NCBI GenBank assembly: GCA_016748015.1 | Contig: JAAOMT010000129.1 | Location: 310,001-374,000, forward strand | DNA: 64,000 nucleotides | Source of the DNA: Geosiphon pyriformis | Lineage: Eukaryota; Glomeromycota; Glomeromycetes; Archaeosporales; Geosiphonaceae | Direction: 5' to 3' | In this document: piece by piece, positions 41,516 through 52,578 of the stretch | Position numbering within the stretch: position 1 is the first letter of the stretch | How the letters are laid out: every line of letters starts with the position of its first letter | Program-made: the position numbers and the translations under genes | The notes under the pieces: generated by a model | The model's input: the letters and a program-made list of their open reading frames with translations, nothing else | Told to the model about the DNA's origin: nothing | Databases searched by the model: none

Positions 41516-42250
41516 TCTTTAAAAGTTTTAAAGTATTTAATAACAGACTAATTAATAAGTTAGTTTATCTTATTATTACTATTAACATTATCATTATCTC
41601 TTTACAAATAATTAAAAAGGCCAAAATTTCAAAAAACAGCAGCAATTATTTGTGTTTGCTATTGTTACACCAAATTTTTAAATAGTTTCAAATAAAGTCT
41701 TGGATAAAATTTTTTCAATAGCAATCAGTTTTTTTCTTAATATAAACTATAATAATAATAAAATATCTCCTAATATAAACCAAAATTAATTATTAGCTGT
41801 ATTATCAAATATGGTGTTTTTTGGCAGATTATTACTGATTCTAAAAACAAAGCAATTTATTAGGTTATTTAATCTTAAGGATTAAGCTAATCAAATAAAA
41901 ACTAAATTAATTTTTATTTTTTTTGTTTTTTAGTGTTGTTTTTAGTAGTATTTAAAAAACAATTACCAGTTGTTAAAAATTTTCTAAATAGATAATTTCT
42001 ATTCTGGTGTTTAATGCTATTTTTAAAATCAAGCTGATATTAATTAATTTTTTGTTTTATTTGCTGCCTAGTTTTATTGGATTCAAATTAGTTTTTAAAG
42101 ACAATATTAAGTTGTTTTGTGTGGTTTTTGTTTTTAAGACTTGTTTGATTACTGTTGTTGAAATTTTTATTAGTGGTTTTTTTTTTAATCATACTTAAGA
42201 ATGTTAAATTTTTTGTGATAACTTTTAATTCTCTTTTTTTTATTTTTGTT
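41516..42250. other. AT-rich spacer without assignable gene
   Basis: A short plus-strand frame (42007-42198) is hydrophobic and T-driven, which is expected from base composition. I see no motif. It may be further decayed pol of relic E, which lies immediately beyond. Confidence 0.35.
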
Positions 42251-45200
42251 GCATTCTGTAATATTTTTTTAATATATTTTTAATAATATTAAAAATGTTC
42301 TTAATAGTTTTAGTGTTATTATTTTTGTTAAATTAAGACTTGCTGGTTTGTAACAATATATTATTATTAATTTCAAAAACTTTTTTTTTATTACTGCTGT
42401 TTTTAATAATTGATTTGTACTGGTAAAAAAAGACAGTATTCAAATTTTTTTTTTCTTAATTAAAAAAAATTATTACTCTAAGAGATTTTTTCAAGACCAA
42501 ATTAATCAATTTTTTTTGGTTGTATTGTTTTTAAAATTAGTAATATGATTTTTTAAGTTGGTAATATTTGTTTTATTTCTTGTTTTCTGAATTTTTATTA
42601 TTGTTAATGTTTTGTTATTGTTACTTTTAAGTTTTATAAGATGTTAAAGCTTGCTATAGTAAAAACTAGTATTTTATACAAATATTATATTTGGTATAAA
42701 ACTTTTGGGTGTTATTATTGTTATAAATATTAGAGTTTAAACTATTTGTCTGCTAAATATAAAGTATTTTTATCTTTTTTTTTAAGTTGTTTTTTAATTT
42801 TGTTGTTGGCTTTTGGTTTTTTATTTTATTTGTTGTTAATAGCAAATTTTATGCTATGACTTTATCTTTTTAATTCTTTTTTTTGCTGTTTTTTTGGCTT
42901 TTTTTGCTGTTAATTTTGTTGACAAATCTAGATTAAATTTTTTAAAAACTCAAATCTTGAGTTTAGCTGCTCTAGTAAAATTTTTTGTTGAACTTATTGA
43001 TTTTTTAATCACTTTAATTACCAGTTTTCTAAATAATAATACTGTTAAGTCTCTATAGTTAAAAAAAATTTGCTTTTTATAAAGTGTGGTGCTTCTATTA
43101 ATTGTAAATAAAAAGTTGTTAATTTTTCTAACTGGAGTTTTTTTTATATTATTGGCTATAATAATAACTGTTTAGATAAGTTTATTTATGTTTTGTTTAA
43201 GCTGTTGCATTAACTGGTAGGTAATAATGCTTTCAGCAGATCTATTGTTTAGGATTAACTAAATTAGTTTTTTTTTCATCTTGGTTTCTGTGTACATAGC
43301 TGTAATTGCTTTATGTTCTGTAATGACTACATTACTAAGTAAAAATGATAATTTGTTTGCTTTAAATTCAAATAGAAATATATTGAAAAAATTAACATTT
43401 TGAACAATTTTGGTTGATAAAATTGTATTACTAGAAAGATTTTGTTTTAAGGCTGTAACTTTATTTTCAGAAAATACAATTTATTAAAAATTCGATTCTT
43501 TTGATATTATAAGATAGCTGAGTTAGATATAGAAGTAATTGAATCTTTGCTGAACTAAGTTTTGAAAAACTAACTGGTTGTTGGAATTGAATTGGTTGTT
43601 GTTTATTGCAAATTAGTTTTAAAATGCAAATTGGTTGGGTTAAACTAATTTTTAAACAAATACTTGATATTATTGTGTAGATGGCAATTGATATTGTTGT
43701 TGCATTGGTTATAGAGCAGATTGATAATAATTGGTTTGATATTGGGATCTAAGTAAATAATACAATAGTAGTAAAGATTAATAATAAGATAGTTGTAATT
43801 GGGAATAATGTTGATTATTCCTGTTTTGCTGGTCTTTTTGTATTTTTTACAATCTTGTTTTCAGTATTCTGAAATTTTACAATAATAACAGTTTTAAAAT
43901 TGATTGTTAGATAATGATAAGAAAAAGTTATTCTGATTTTGTTGTTATAGTAATTGGTATTTTTGTTGTTACTGTTGTTATTGTTAATTTGTAAAATAGT
44001 TTTCTACTTTTTTGGTAAGTTGATTGATTTTTTTTTCAGCTGTTAAGCTGGTTTTTTCAATAATTAAATTTACAAATTTGGTGTAGTTAGCTTTTTTTAT
44101 AACTATTTTATAGTTTTTTATATATTAAATAACTATAGCTAAATCTGTTAAAACATGTAAGCAAACTTTCTTAATAAGTTTATTATTTAGTCTAGCAATA
44201 AATTGATTCAAAACTTGGACATTGAAATAATAGTTGTTGGTTTACCATTGTTAAATTCATTTAAGAAGTTTATTGAATTTTCCAAGATAGATTATGACAA
44301 ATTCAGATAGTTCTTGCTTAATGTTTTAGAATTAGTTTTGAAAAGTAATAAAAGTATTATTGTTTATGAATTGTTCTAGAAAAGCTTTTTTAAATGTTTG
44401 TCAGATTCCAAAAAGTTTATCTAAGTTCTCAAATTATTTATTTGCAGTTTTTTGAAAAAAATAAGGAATAATTTTGAGCATTCTTATAGTATTCTATTTG
44501 TTTATATCTTCTGCTTTCTGGATTTTGTCAAGCCATTCTTGTAAACTGGTGTTAATATTTTTTTTAGTAAATTTACTGATTTTTGTAATATAGACAGTTG
44601 TTATTTTTTTTGTATTTTTGTTTTTAGTGGTTTTTTTTTTTGTGAATTAGAAATGTTATTGTTGTTATCAGAATAATTGTTTTGGTTTTCTGCTAAGAAA
44701 TTGAGAAAGTTAGTATTAATAAAAATTTGTTTAGACTGTTGTATTAAACTTTTTGGTAATATAAAATTTTCTGGTTTTAAAAAACAGTTGAATAATGAAT
44801 TTGGTGTTTAAGCTTGAGCAAGAGAAGCTAAAAAAGATATAATTAAAAGTGGTAATTTTGAATTAGTTTTTTGTTCAGATGTTTGTAAGTGTTAAAAAGT
44901 TGTCTTTAGTGTATTAAATATTGTTTGAACTGGTTGGGTGTTTTTTTTGTTCTTTCTGTTTGTTTTAGATTTTAATTTGAATTCAAAAATAAATTGTAAA
45001 TTAACAAGATACATTTCTTTACAAAACTAGATAATATTGTAATCTAATTCTTTAAAATAAATAGCACAATTGTTAAAATTAATATTTTCTGTATCTCTAC
45101 TTGAGTAGTAAATAAGATTTTTAAGAAGGTTTTATTTGACTTCTATAATATTGTAGTTTCCAAAAAGATAATTGTTAATTCAGTTTTCAATATACTGAAA

Positions 45201-45311
45201 AAATGTTTCTTTAAAAGCTGTGATTCCATCTGAAATTTCAAATTATTGTTTGCAATAAATATAAATTAACTGATTGTACTCTAAAGTTGTTATGTTTGAT
45301 GCAGTTGCCAT
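42251..45311 (-). pseudogene. Relic E: very old Ty3 gag-protease
   Basis: Minus-strand gag starting at ATG 45311-45309 (MATASNITTLEYNQLIYIY), with YYSSRDTENI and CAIYFKELDYNI in the first third, a central Asn/Lys-rich linker (about 44600-44720) and a zinc-knuckle remnant near 43870-43905 (C-Y-Y-C-K-I-S-E-Y). The protease is recognisable at 43180-43320, where the plus-strand sequence parallels the B protease (18230-18340), including the TCTGTGTACAT counterpart of MYTDA. Its gag start differs from B and D, so it is another Ty3 lineage. Stops are frequent and nearly all C has been lost. 42280-43060 recurs at 62277-63060. Confidence 0.7.
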
Positions 45312-46400
45312 TTTAAAGAAGTTGTTATTGCTGTATTAATCTATAAAAGAGCATTAAATATTATTAGAGGTTTTTAAATCTCTTTTTTTGAATACTATTA
45401 ATGTCTGTTTACTGTAAATTTATGTTTTCTAAAAGTAGTTAAACCTCTAATAACTGAATTTATTTTTAAATTATCTTCTATAATTTAAACTATTGGGCTT
45501 ATAAGTGGAATAGCCAATTCTATGCCAGTTATTTTGTATAGTTATATTATAATAAATGTCAATTTTTTCTTAAAAATTGCTTATCTGGAAGCTTACTAAA
45601 ATGTAGTTATTTTGTAGTAAAAATCAACTTTTCTACAAGAATCTTATTTGTAAACTATCTTAATGATTATAATAAAAATAAAAAATAAAAAAATAAAAAA
45701 AATAGAATTTCATTAAGAAAATTATTTTCTATTTAGGTCTAAAGTTGCTAATATATTACTGAAATTGGTAGCTAGTTAATTTTAAAACATTAGTTGAATT
45801 TTGAAAATGTTAAGTATAATTATTTCAAGAATTGGTTTTCAAAATATATTTTTATTTTTGAATTGTGTTAATTAGAATAAATCTAAAGTAAAAAATTCTA
45901 AGAAAAGATATATTTTCTCAAAGAAAAAAGCTTTTCTTTTATACAATTTGTTATAGTACTAGTCTATAAACTTGAACTTTTCTTTTTGCTATAATTTAAA
46001 TAAACTAAAAATATATTTTAATAAGTTATAAGTTATTTTAATAAACTATTCATTATTTTGATGTATTATTCATTATTTTGACAAATTTTTTACAAATTTT
46101 GGTGAATTCTTGAATATTACATAGTTTGATGTATTGTGTAATTTGATCATTCTAGTTTTTATTGTACAAATCGAATTATTAATTAAATAGTAATATTTGA
46201 TAATTTAATTAAATAATAAGTAATAATTAAAACAATATTAATATATACTAATTAATAAGAAATTATAAGAGTAATTTTATATTAATTAATGGCTAAAATT
46301 TTACTAATAACAATAATAAGATAATATTTGACAATGTTTACTACTTTGTAAAGAATATAAACAATACTATAAGACAATTTTAATAGAAAATTGGACCAGA
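45312..46400. other. Region upstream of relic E gag
   Basis: Expected position of the leader, PBS and LTR of relic E. A perfect 13-bp inverted repeat (45361-45373 with 45441-45453) is the only clear structure. LTR ends cannot be fixed. From about 46150 the sequence is an AT-rich prelude to the LINE fragment. Confidence 0.4.
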
Positions 46401-47260
46401 TTTTAGTATTATTAATTCTTTTTATATTAATAACTTTAATTAAAAACACACAGTTTTAATTTGGTATTTTAATTTTTATATAATTGCTAAATACATAAAC
46501 AAGATTATTTTTAATTTATATATGTACTTGATAAAAACTTTACATAGAAGATTGCTAATAATAGTTAGAAAGCATTTGTACAATTATAGCTATTTAAATA
46601 TATTATGTATACATTGTAATGAAATAAAGTTTTTAGATCATAGTTTTACTTGCAGGTTGAATTTTTTTATTTGTCAAAATTTGTTAAATAAATACTACTT
46701 TCTATAAAAGCCTCTAATTAATGCAAATTTAAATATATCTGTAATTTTCTGGTTATTAATTAAGTATGCTTTAGATATTAACAAATACACAATTCTGTAC
46801 AAAAAATTTATTTTGGAAGATTAATAGTTGAAGATTAAAATCTGTTTTAAAAATATTAAGCTTGCTGTATTTAGTTTAATTAAGTTTGTTCAGAATTTAA
46901 TTATCAGTTATAGGAAGTAGATATAAATTTTTAATTCAAAACTTTGGGCTAATATAAAACATAAAGAGTTGTTATTTGATAATGGTTTTGTGTTTAATAT
47001 TGTTTGTAGTTTTTTTGTTAAAATATCAGATAATATTGCTTATTTGCTAAGAATTAAAAAAGATATTGTTGTTAGTTTTGGCTTAAAAGTTATTTATTTA
47101 TTTTTTATTAGTATAATTAAAAAAGTTTTAGTTAATATAATTATGTAGTATTGTCTTAATTGATTAAGTAACTGGTTACATATAATAAGCATATAAATTA
47201 TATTTAATTTAGAACTCTAGATAATTGTATTGTATTAAATAGTAATTGAATTTTACTTAT
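46400..47260 (+). mobile_element. LINE 3' fragment (truncated, plus)
   Basis: Plus-strand LINE remnant. 46522-46707 reads MYLIKTLHRRLLIIVRKHLY and LCIHCNEIKFLDHSFTCRLN, the Cys/His block after RNase H (parallel to 8869-9012). The C-terminal part near 46970-47130 reads LLFDNGFVFNIVCSFFVKIS and DIVVSFGLKVIYLFFISI. The 3' UTR begins TAGTATTGTCTTAATTGATT (47146) and the end near 47257 (TAATTGAATTTTACTTATAA) is a decayed version of the shared LINE tail. More decayed than 41021-41515. Confidence 0.75.
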
Positions 47261-47980
47261 AATTAAATAAAAAAAAATTGATATAATAATAGCAAAAAAA
47301 AACAATTGTTATTTTTTGAAGTTTTTAGTTTTTTTGGTTATTTATAAAATAATAATAATAATAAAATTAAAAAACCAATTTTCTACTAATTTGATATTAA
47401 AATTTTATAAAAAATAGAATAATATTAGAACTAATTTTAATATGTTTTTTGAAAGAAATTTTAATTAAGAAAAAACTACTAATTAAAGAAAAAAATGTTT
47501 TAAAAAGTTATTAAAAACAGCTTTGTGCTATTAATATTTAAAGAAAACATTTTTAAAATGTTTTCTTTAATTGTTTTTATGACAAAAAAGTTTTTTTGTG
47601 TTAAAACTTTATTAATTATTATAAAAAAAGTAACATTTACAACTTTATTATTCTTTGTTTTAATTATAATTATAAAATAAAAAATAGAAAGATTATTTAT
47701 TTTTTTAGTATTTAATTTAAAAATAATTATAAATTAAAACTTTTACATAAAACTTAACTTTTTTAAATTAGTTGTAATTTTCTAAAATATGGTTTTTAAT
47801 ACAAATATTTTTTTTAAATACAAAGAAAAATAATGTTAACATATTTACATTTATATATACATTATAATAAATAATTTACAATAAAAATTTCTTGTAAAAA
47901 ATTTAGTTTTTACAAATTATAATTATAATTGCAATAATTTGAAAACAAAAATTGGTTATTTTTATAAAATATTATGAAAG
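47261..47980. other. AT-rich tract with perfect palindrome
   Basis: No gene visible. It contains a 33-bp perfect palindrome at 47538-47570. Confidence 0.5.
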
Positions 47981-48071
47981 GCTGGTTACGTGTAGAAAAG
48001 GCATGAGCCACGCTTATTTTAAAATCTTATACGATTGTATTGTAATAGGCTGCACTCGTAAAAAAAAAAAT
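47981..48071 (+). mobile_element. Short LINE-tail or SINE-like element with poly(A)
   Basis: GGCTGGTTACGTGTAGAAAA, then ATTGTATTGTAATAGGCTGC and ACTCGT followed by an A run. The last part parallels the LINE 3' end at 41021 (TAATTAGGCTGTACTTGTT), and the first part the 3' UTR block CTGGTTACAT at 47171. It has much higher G+C than its surroundings. It is either a very short 5'-truncated LINE copy or a SINE that borrowed the LINE tail. Confidence 0.45.
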
Positions 48072-49517
48072 TATTAAAAATTTAATGCTTTTAGTAAACA
48101 TTTTCTGCAATATAAAAAAACCTTTAATAATATTGTGGTTATGAATTTTTAGAATTTTTTTTAATGTTTCAAATAAGCATTTTACATAATTTTTAAAAAA
48201 TCTAATAAAATAAAATATAACATTTACAAAAACTTGACTACTTTTTTATTAACACAAATTATATTTTTCCCTTCAGAGAACAACTGATCTCAGAAGAAGC
48301 AATAAAAGCGTGATGTTCAAAGAATCAACTTGGAGTATGATAACAGGCGAGAAGAATCACAAGACAATAATTTAGTGGCAAAAAACCTCAGTTGCAACAA
48401 TAGTTTCAAGAATCAAGACTCAAAGGGATTTGGAATTACTTGGGTGTTTCCCTGAAACTTCCGCTACCCCTGCCTATAAACTTGAAGTAAAATACATATT
48501 CCTCAGTTGATTACGGTGTGACTAAGTCAAAAGGGACTTTTCATTCACGCTCTCTCAAGAAAAGCACCCGACGCCTACTTCAGCTTCATGGGAAAATTTT
48601 CTATTGTCAAAGAAATGGTTATTCCTATCCATTTTTAAGAGTAATTTAAATCTCTGCTAGTTCGAATTAATCCTCAGCATGGGATTGATTGCTTGGTCAT
48701 ATAGAAACAATAATGCAGAAGTTGCATTTATAGCCCAAGATTAACATGCTTTGTTAGTTATATATTAGTTTGTTACCTATTGCCATTATATTCATTCAAC
48801 GACTAGGGAAAATCATCCACCTGACGAGATCATTCTTGATTTTCACTTTCGACGCTGGCCATCTTTTGATAAATATGGAAAATTTATTAAAATTACTTGG
48901 ATTTGAAGACAAACTTGAGCTTCAGGGTGTTTTATATCACCTTATAATTTGCTCTATTAGTTCAGTAGATCAAAGACATCTTAAAGAATTTAGGTATTTG
49001 GGTTAAGATAGCATTCTACATTTATCCTGGTTCAGTATGAAGATGGACTTATATCAAGAAAAAAGAAAAGCACAAGTACCTGATAATCTTCGTCAATAGA
49101 AATATTTGATAAAATTGGCAGTTAATTCACTTTTTGAATCTTTTTTCCTTGAATTTCTTGGTTATCATAATTTGATAATTGAGTTTAAAAAATGCCATTG
49201 TTATTTTTTTTGTATGATTCTCTATCATAAGTGTCGAAAGAAAAGGAAAAAGGATTTTGGAAAGAAGAAAAAAGAGAAAGGTTATGTAGACAGTAGAATA
49301 CACCCGCTAAGGCCATTACGGCCCATTTGCAGAAAATGTAACGAAGAATTATCGATTTTTACCAAATCGGAGATTTTAAAAAACTAAACATCCCCTCCCC
49401 CCCCCTCCACGCCCCATTAACTCTTCCGTTGCAATAATACAATTTTAGACTTCTAATACTACTAGTAAAACACAAAGTTTTGTTTGCTTCTCTATCAAGG
49501 AATATAAAAATAAAAAA
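48072..49517. other. Intergenic region downstream of the PP2A gene
   Basis: From about 48270 the base composition becomes less AT-rich and more complex. Plus-strand open stretches (48770-49006; 49106-49387) show no recognised domain; the second ends HPLRPLRPICRKCNEELSI with one CXXC. A C-rich tract (about 49392-49410) and the 3' flank/UTR of the PP2A gene follow. There may be a dead gene here, but I cannot name it. Confidence 0.4.
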
Positions 49518-52500
49518 TCAAGAATTCAGACTAGTGTTTGCGTCTGGTGGTCCATTAAGAACCTCATCCAAGCTTCGGTGGCGCTGCAGTTCTGACAATA
49601 CTGACTCATCTACAGGTATAATAGATTTCCGGCGGAATAAATTAACACCTTCAGGTCGCCCATCGAATGGTCGCTAAAAATTGAATTATCATGTTACAAG
49701 GGTTGAACACATATAGTCAAGGGAAAGAAATTTTTCAAGAAAAATTCCTCGACTACAAACCATCTCTCCATGTTGATCGTCTATATTATCTTCACCAACC
49801 CGCTCTGAATCAGAATCTTCTTCCCCACTTGATTGATTAGAAGGATATTCCTCGGGAGGATATGATTTAAAGTTACCAGCTAAAAATTACAAACCGTTCA
49901 AAAATCTAAAGCTTTAAAATGGCTGATTTTTATTCGATCAATTAACTCACCAGTAACCTCATCCCCCAAAGATATAACAGGAGCGCCGAGAGGATATTGT
50001 AATGGCCCTTCCGTATTATTAGTGGCCGTCTTTTCCAATCTGTGCCATGTTTCCTCACGCTCTTTCATTCTTTTCTTTTCCCTGTGAAATATAATATCTA
50101 TTGTTTCAATAAATGTCGTCTTTCTAAAAGTGAATCAATAAACTCAACCTTATTGAACTCACAATTGACGGTTTTGCTTATATTGCGTGGTGCATTCGTC
50201 AAAAAGTGCAGGATTGATATCCATGAATAATTTAAGTGCGCTATAGACCAGGCCATGAATAGTTCTGTGAGTGTAAAATCAAGAAGCGGATGAATAACAG
50301 TTAGTCTTAGGGTCGAAAGATACAGTTTATGAAAAATTAAACGCTATACCGATTCCAATGCGCTTTTGAATTGTGATAAAGTGATGGGAACATTACTGGT
50401 AAAATAGTGTTCACGTTATCCCCTATCAGATTAACAATATACTCATTGTTCCAATAATAAAGAGCTCTTTCAGCAACCTTTATAAAAAAGAAGTAAATTA
50501 AGCAGAGGATTCCATATAGCAAACCAGTCGTACTATACAACCAATTTTACCTGAAAATGAGGGCTGGATACACAACGAGCAATTTGTTGGAACAGAGGTA
50601 CTTGAATTTTGATAAATTCCTGTGGTTCAATAACATCTAGAATTTCTTCGATTTCATTCAAGAACATCACTTCCTTTGGACTATTTACTTTGGGCCAATA
50701 GCGAAGTAACCCACAAATAACCTTCGAAACAAATGATTAAAATTTTTCCTTTTTCCAAACAAAAATTATAAAGAGCAATTTCAGAGACAAGGCCTACTTC
50801 TTCTGTTAGTGATGGATCCTTTTCAAGAAATTGAACCACACAGTAGGCAAGTTGCGGATGATACAATGTTAGGGATTTGACTTTGTGCAGAGGTATCAAA
50901 ACTTTCATAAGGAATGTCTTGTGTTCGTCTTTCAGAGGTAATGCAAACCCGTTGATGATGCTGAATAAAAAATACACAGAATAAACAACCTTTACCAAAA
51001 ATTGAAACCCAAATACAAGTCAAAAATCGCAAATAAATGTGCATATATATTTGGAGAAGTTTATTACCTTCCAAGAATTTCCAGCAGTTCCGCAATACCA
51101 TTGTGTCTTTCAGTCTCATATATAAACTGGAAGAACACATTATTAATGGATTTTCGAATAAATGCGCGAAGATTCAAGAATTTCCCATAGATTCTATGTA
51201 GTGTAGTCTTTAAGAAGTCACGTTCTCTAGGATCTTCGCTGTCAAATAAGTCTAGTAACTGAAGGGAAGGAACACAATTAAGAATTAATCAATGGAATAA
51301 AGGAAAATTTCCTAGAAAATCAAATCAAAAACTCACTTGCAATATAAATTGTGAGTCTATATATTTCTTGGCAATGTTTGTATTAAAATCTGGGGATTCT
51401 ATAAATCTAAGAAAAAACTCGTATACAATTTGAAGATGTGGCCACGCAAGTTCCAGCACAGGTTCATCATCCTCGGGATCAAAAGCATCTCCGGTTGGGT
51501 TTACTTGTGGAGGTATAGTTCTAAAAAGATTGAGAGCAAACTAAAATATTCCCGAAAAGATTATGATACATGTCAAATCGACTTAAATCTAAAATAACTT
51601 GAAAAGACTATTTATACCTACCATCGACACTACTTCTGGATATATCGGCTCAGTGATGACACCACGGTTTGTCGTGATATATTCTAGAAGCTCTGTTAAT
51701 GTGGATCGCTTGATTTCTTTACCCTTGAGTTCAGCGCTCGCGTCATTAAAGTCAAAGATTACAGCACATTGGCCGAGCTTTCTCAAAAAAAGCTCTTGTC
51801 TCTTGTCAACTGAAACCTCTGTAAAATAATTAACCCAAAAAAATAAGAAAAGCAGATTAATTTAAATCAGAGAAAATCGGGAATATAAGATAGATGATAA
51901 CTAACCATTGAAATTTGGTAAATTTTCCAATTCCACTTTCTCGGTAACATGGAACCTTGAAGATCTCTGTCTCCGTGGTGCTTTACTAATAGGTATAACA
52001 TCTTTAGGAGTGTTTTTTAACCGGTTCAAGGGATCTCTTTTGGGTGGCTCATCTTTTGAGTGGGATTTGTGACTGCTAGCAGGTGAAAGCGGTCCAGAAT
52101 CAGGGCCAACATTTCCCGATCTCTTCGTTTTTACGCGAATATAAGCCAAACAACAGAACAAAAAAAGGTAAGAACAACTGAAACCCCAAAAGAAATTTAG
52201 GGAATTTAATGATATATTTAACAGTTTATAGGTAACCTGTTCTGCATTTACCACGATAATTGTGGGCGTTGAAGTTGAAGCTTGAGCTTCTTTGGTACTT
52301 GAGGAGGAGGAAGAAGAAGAGTTCTTCCCAGAAGATTTTGAGCCACTAGTTTTGCCATTACTATTGCTGCCACTATTATTACTATTGCTACTATTATTAT
52401 TATTATTGCTAGAGTTGGAGTTATTTGTACTATTACTGTCGCTCGTTTTCCTTAGCTAAAAGATGAAAGAATGTGGAATGTGTAGCAAGGCAAAAGTATA

Positions 52501-52578
52501 AGTGAGCCAAAAGAACCAAAAAATGAAGTTATTTGAACGACTTACTACTTTTTTTCTGATTGATTGCATAGTGTGCAT
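49518..52578 (-). CDS. Protein phosphatase 2A regulatory subunit B56/B' family
   Basis: B56 subunits direct PP2A to substrates and fold as HEAT-like repeats. Proposed exons: 52546-52578, 52237-52455, 51906-52122, 51622-51818, 51337-51540, 51068-51258, 50798-50960, 50551-50721, 50350-50477, 50163-50264, 49951-50081, 49761-49879, 49518-49673. They sum to 2031 nt (676 residues plus stop) with all phases matching. Diagnostic blocks: [100 protein letters not shown] and [20 protein letters not shown]. Donors are GTAAGT, GTGAGT or similar, except that the exon 2/3 border is uncertain (52237 or 52252). The Ser/Asn-rich N-terminus (52260-52455) is variable in the family. The C-terminus ends [19 protein letters not shown]. 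The start is the first of two in-frame ATGs (52578, 52569). Confidence 0.95.

Noticed and set aside
48640-48700. Possible tRNA B-box (AGTTCGAATTAATCC)
   Set aside because: No A-box at the right distance and no cloverleaf could be drawn.
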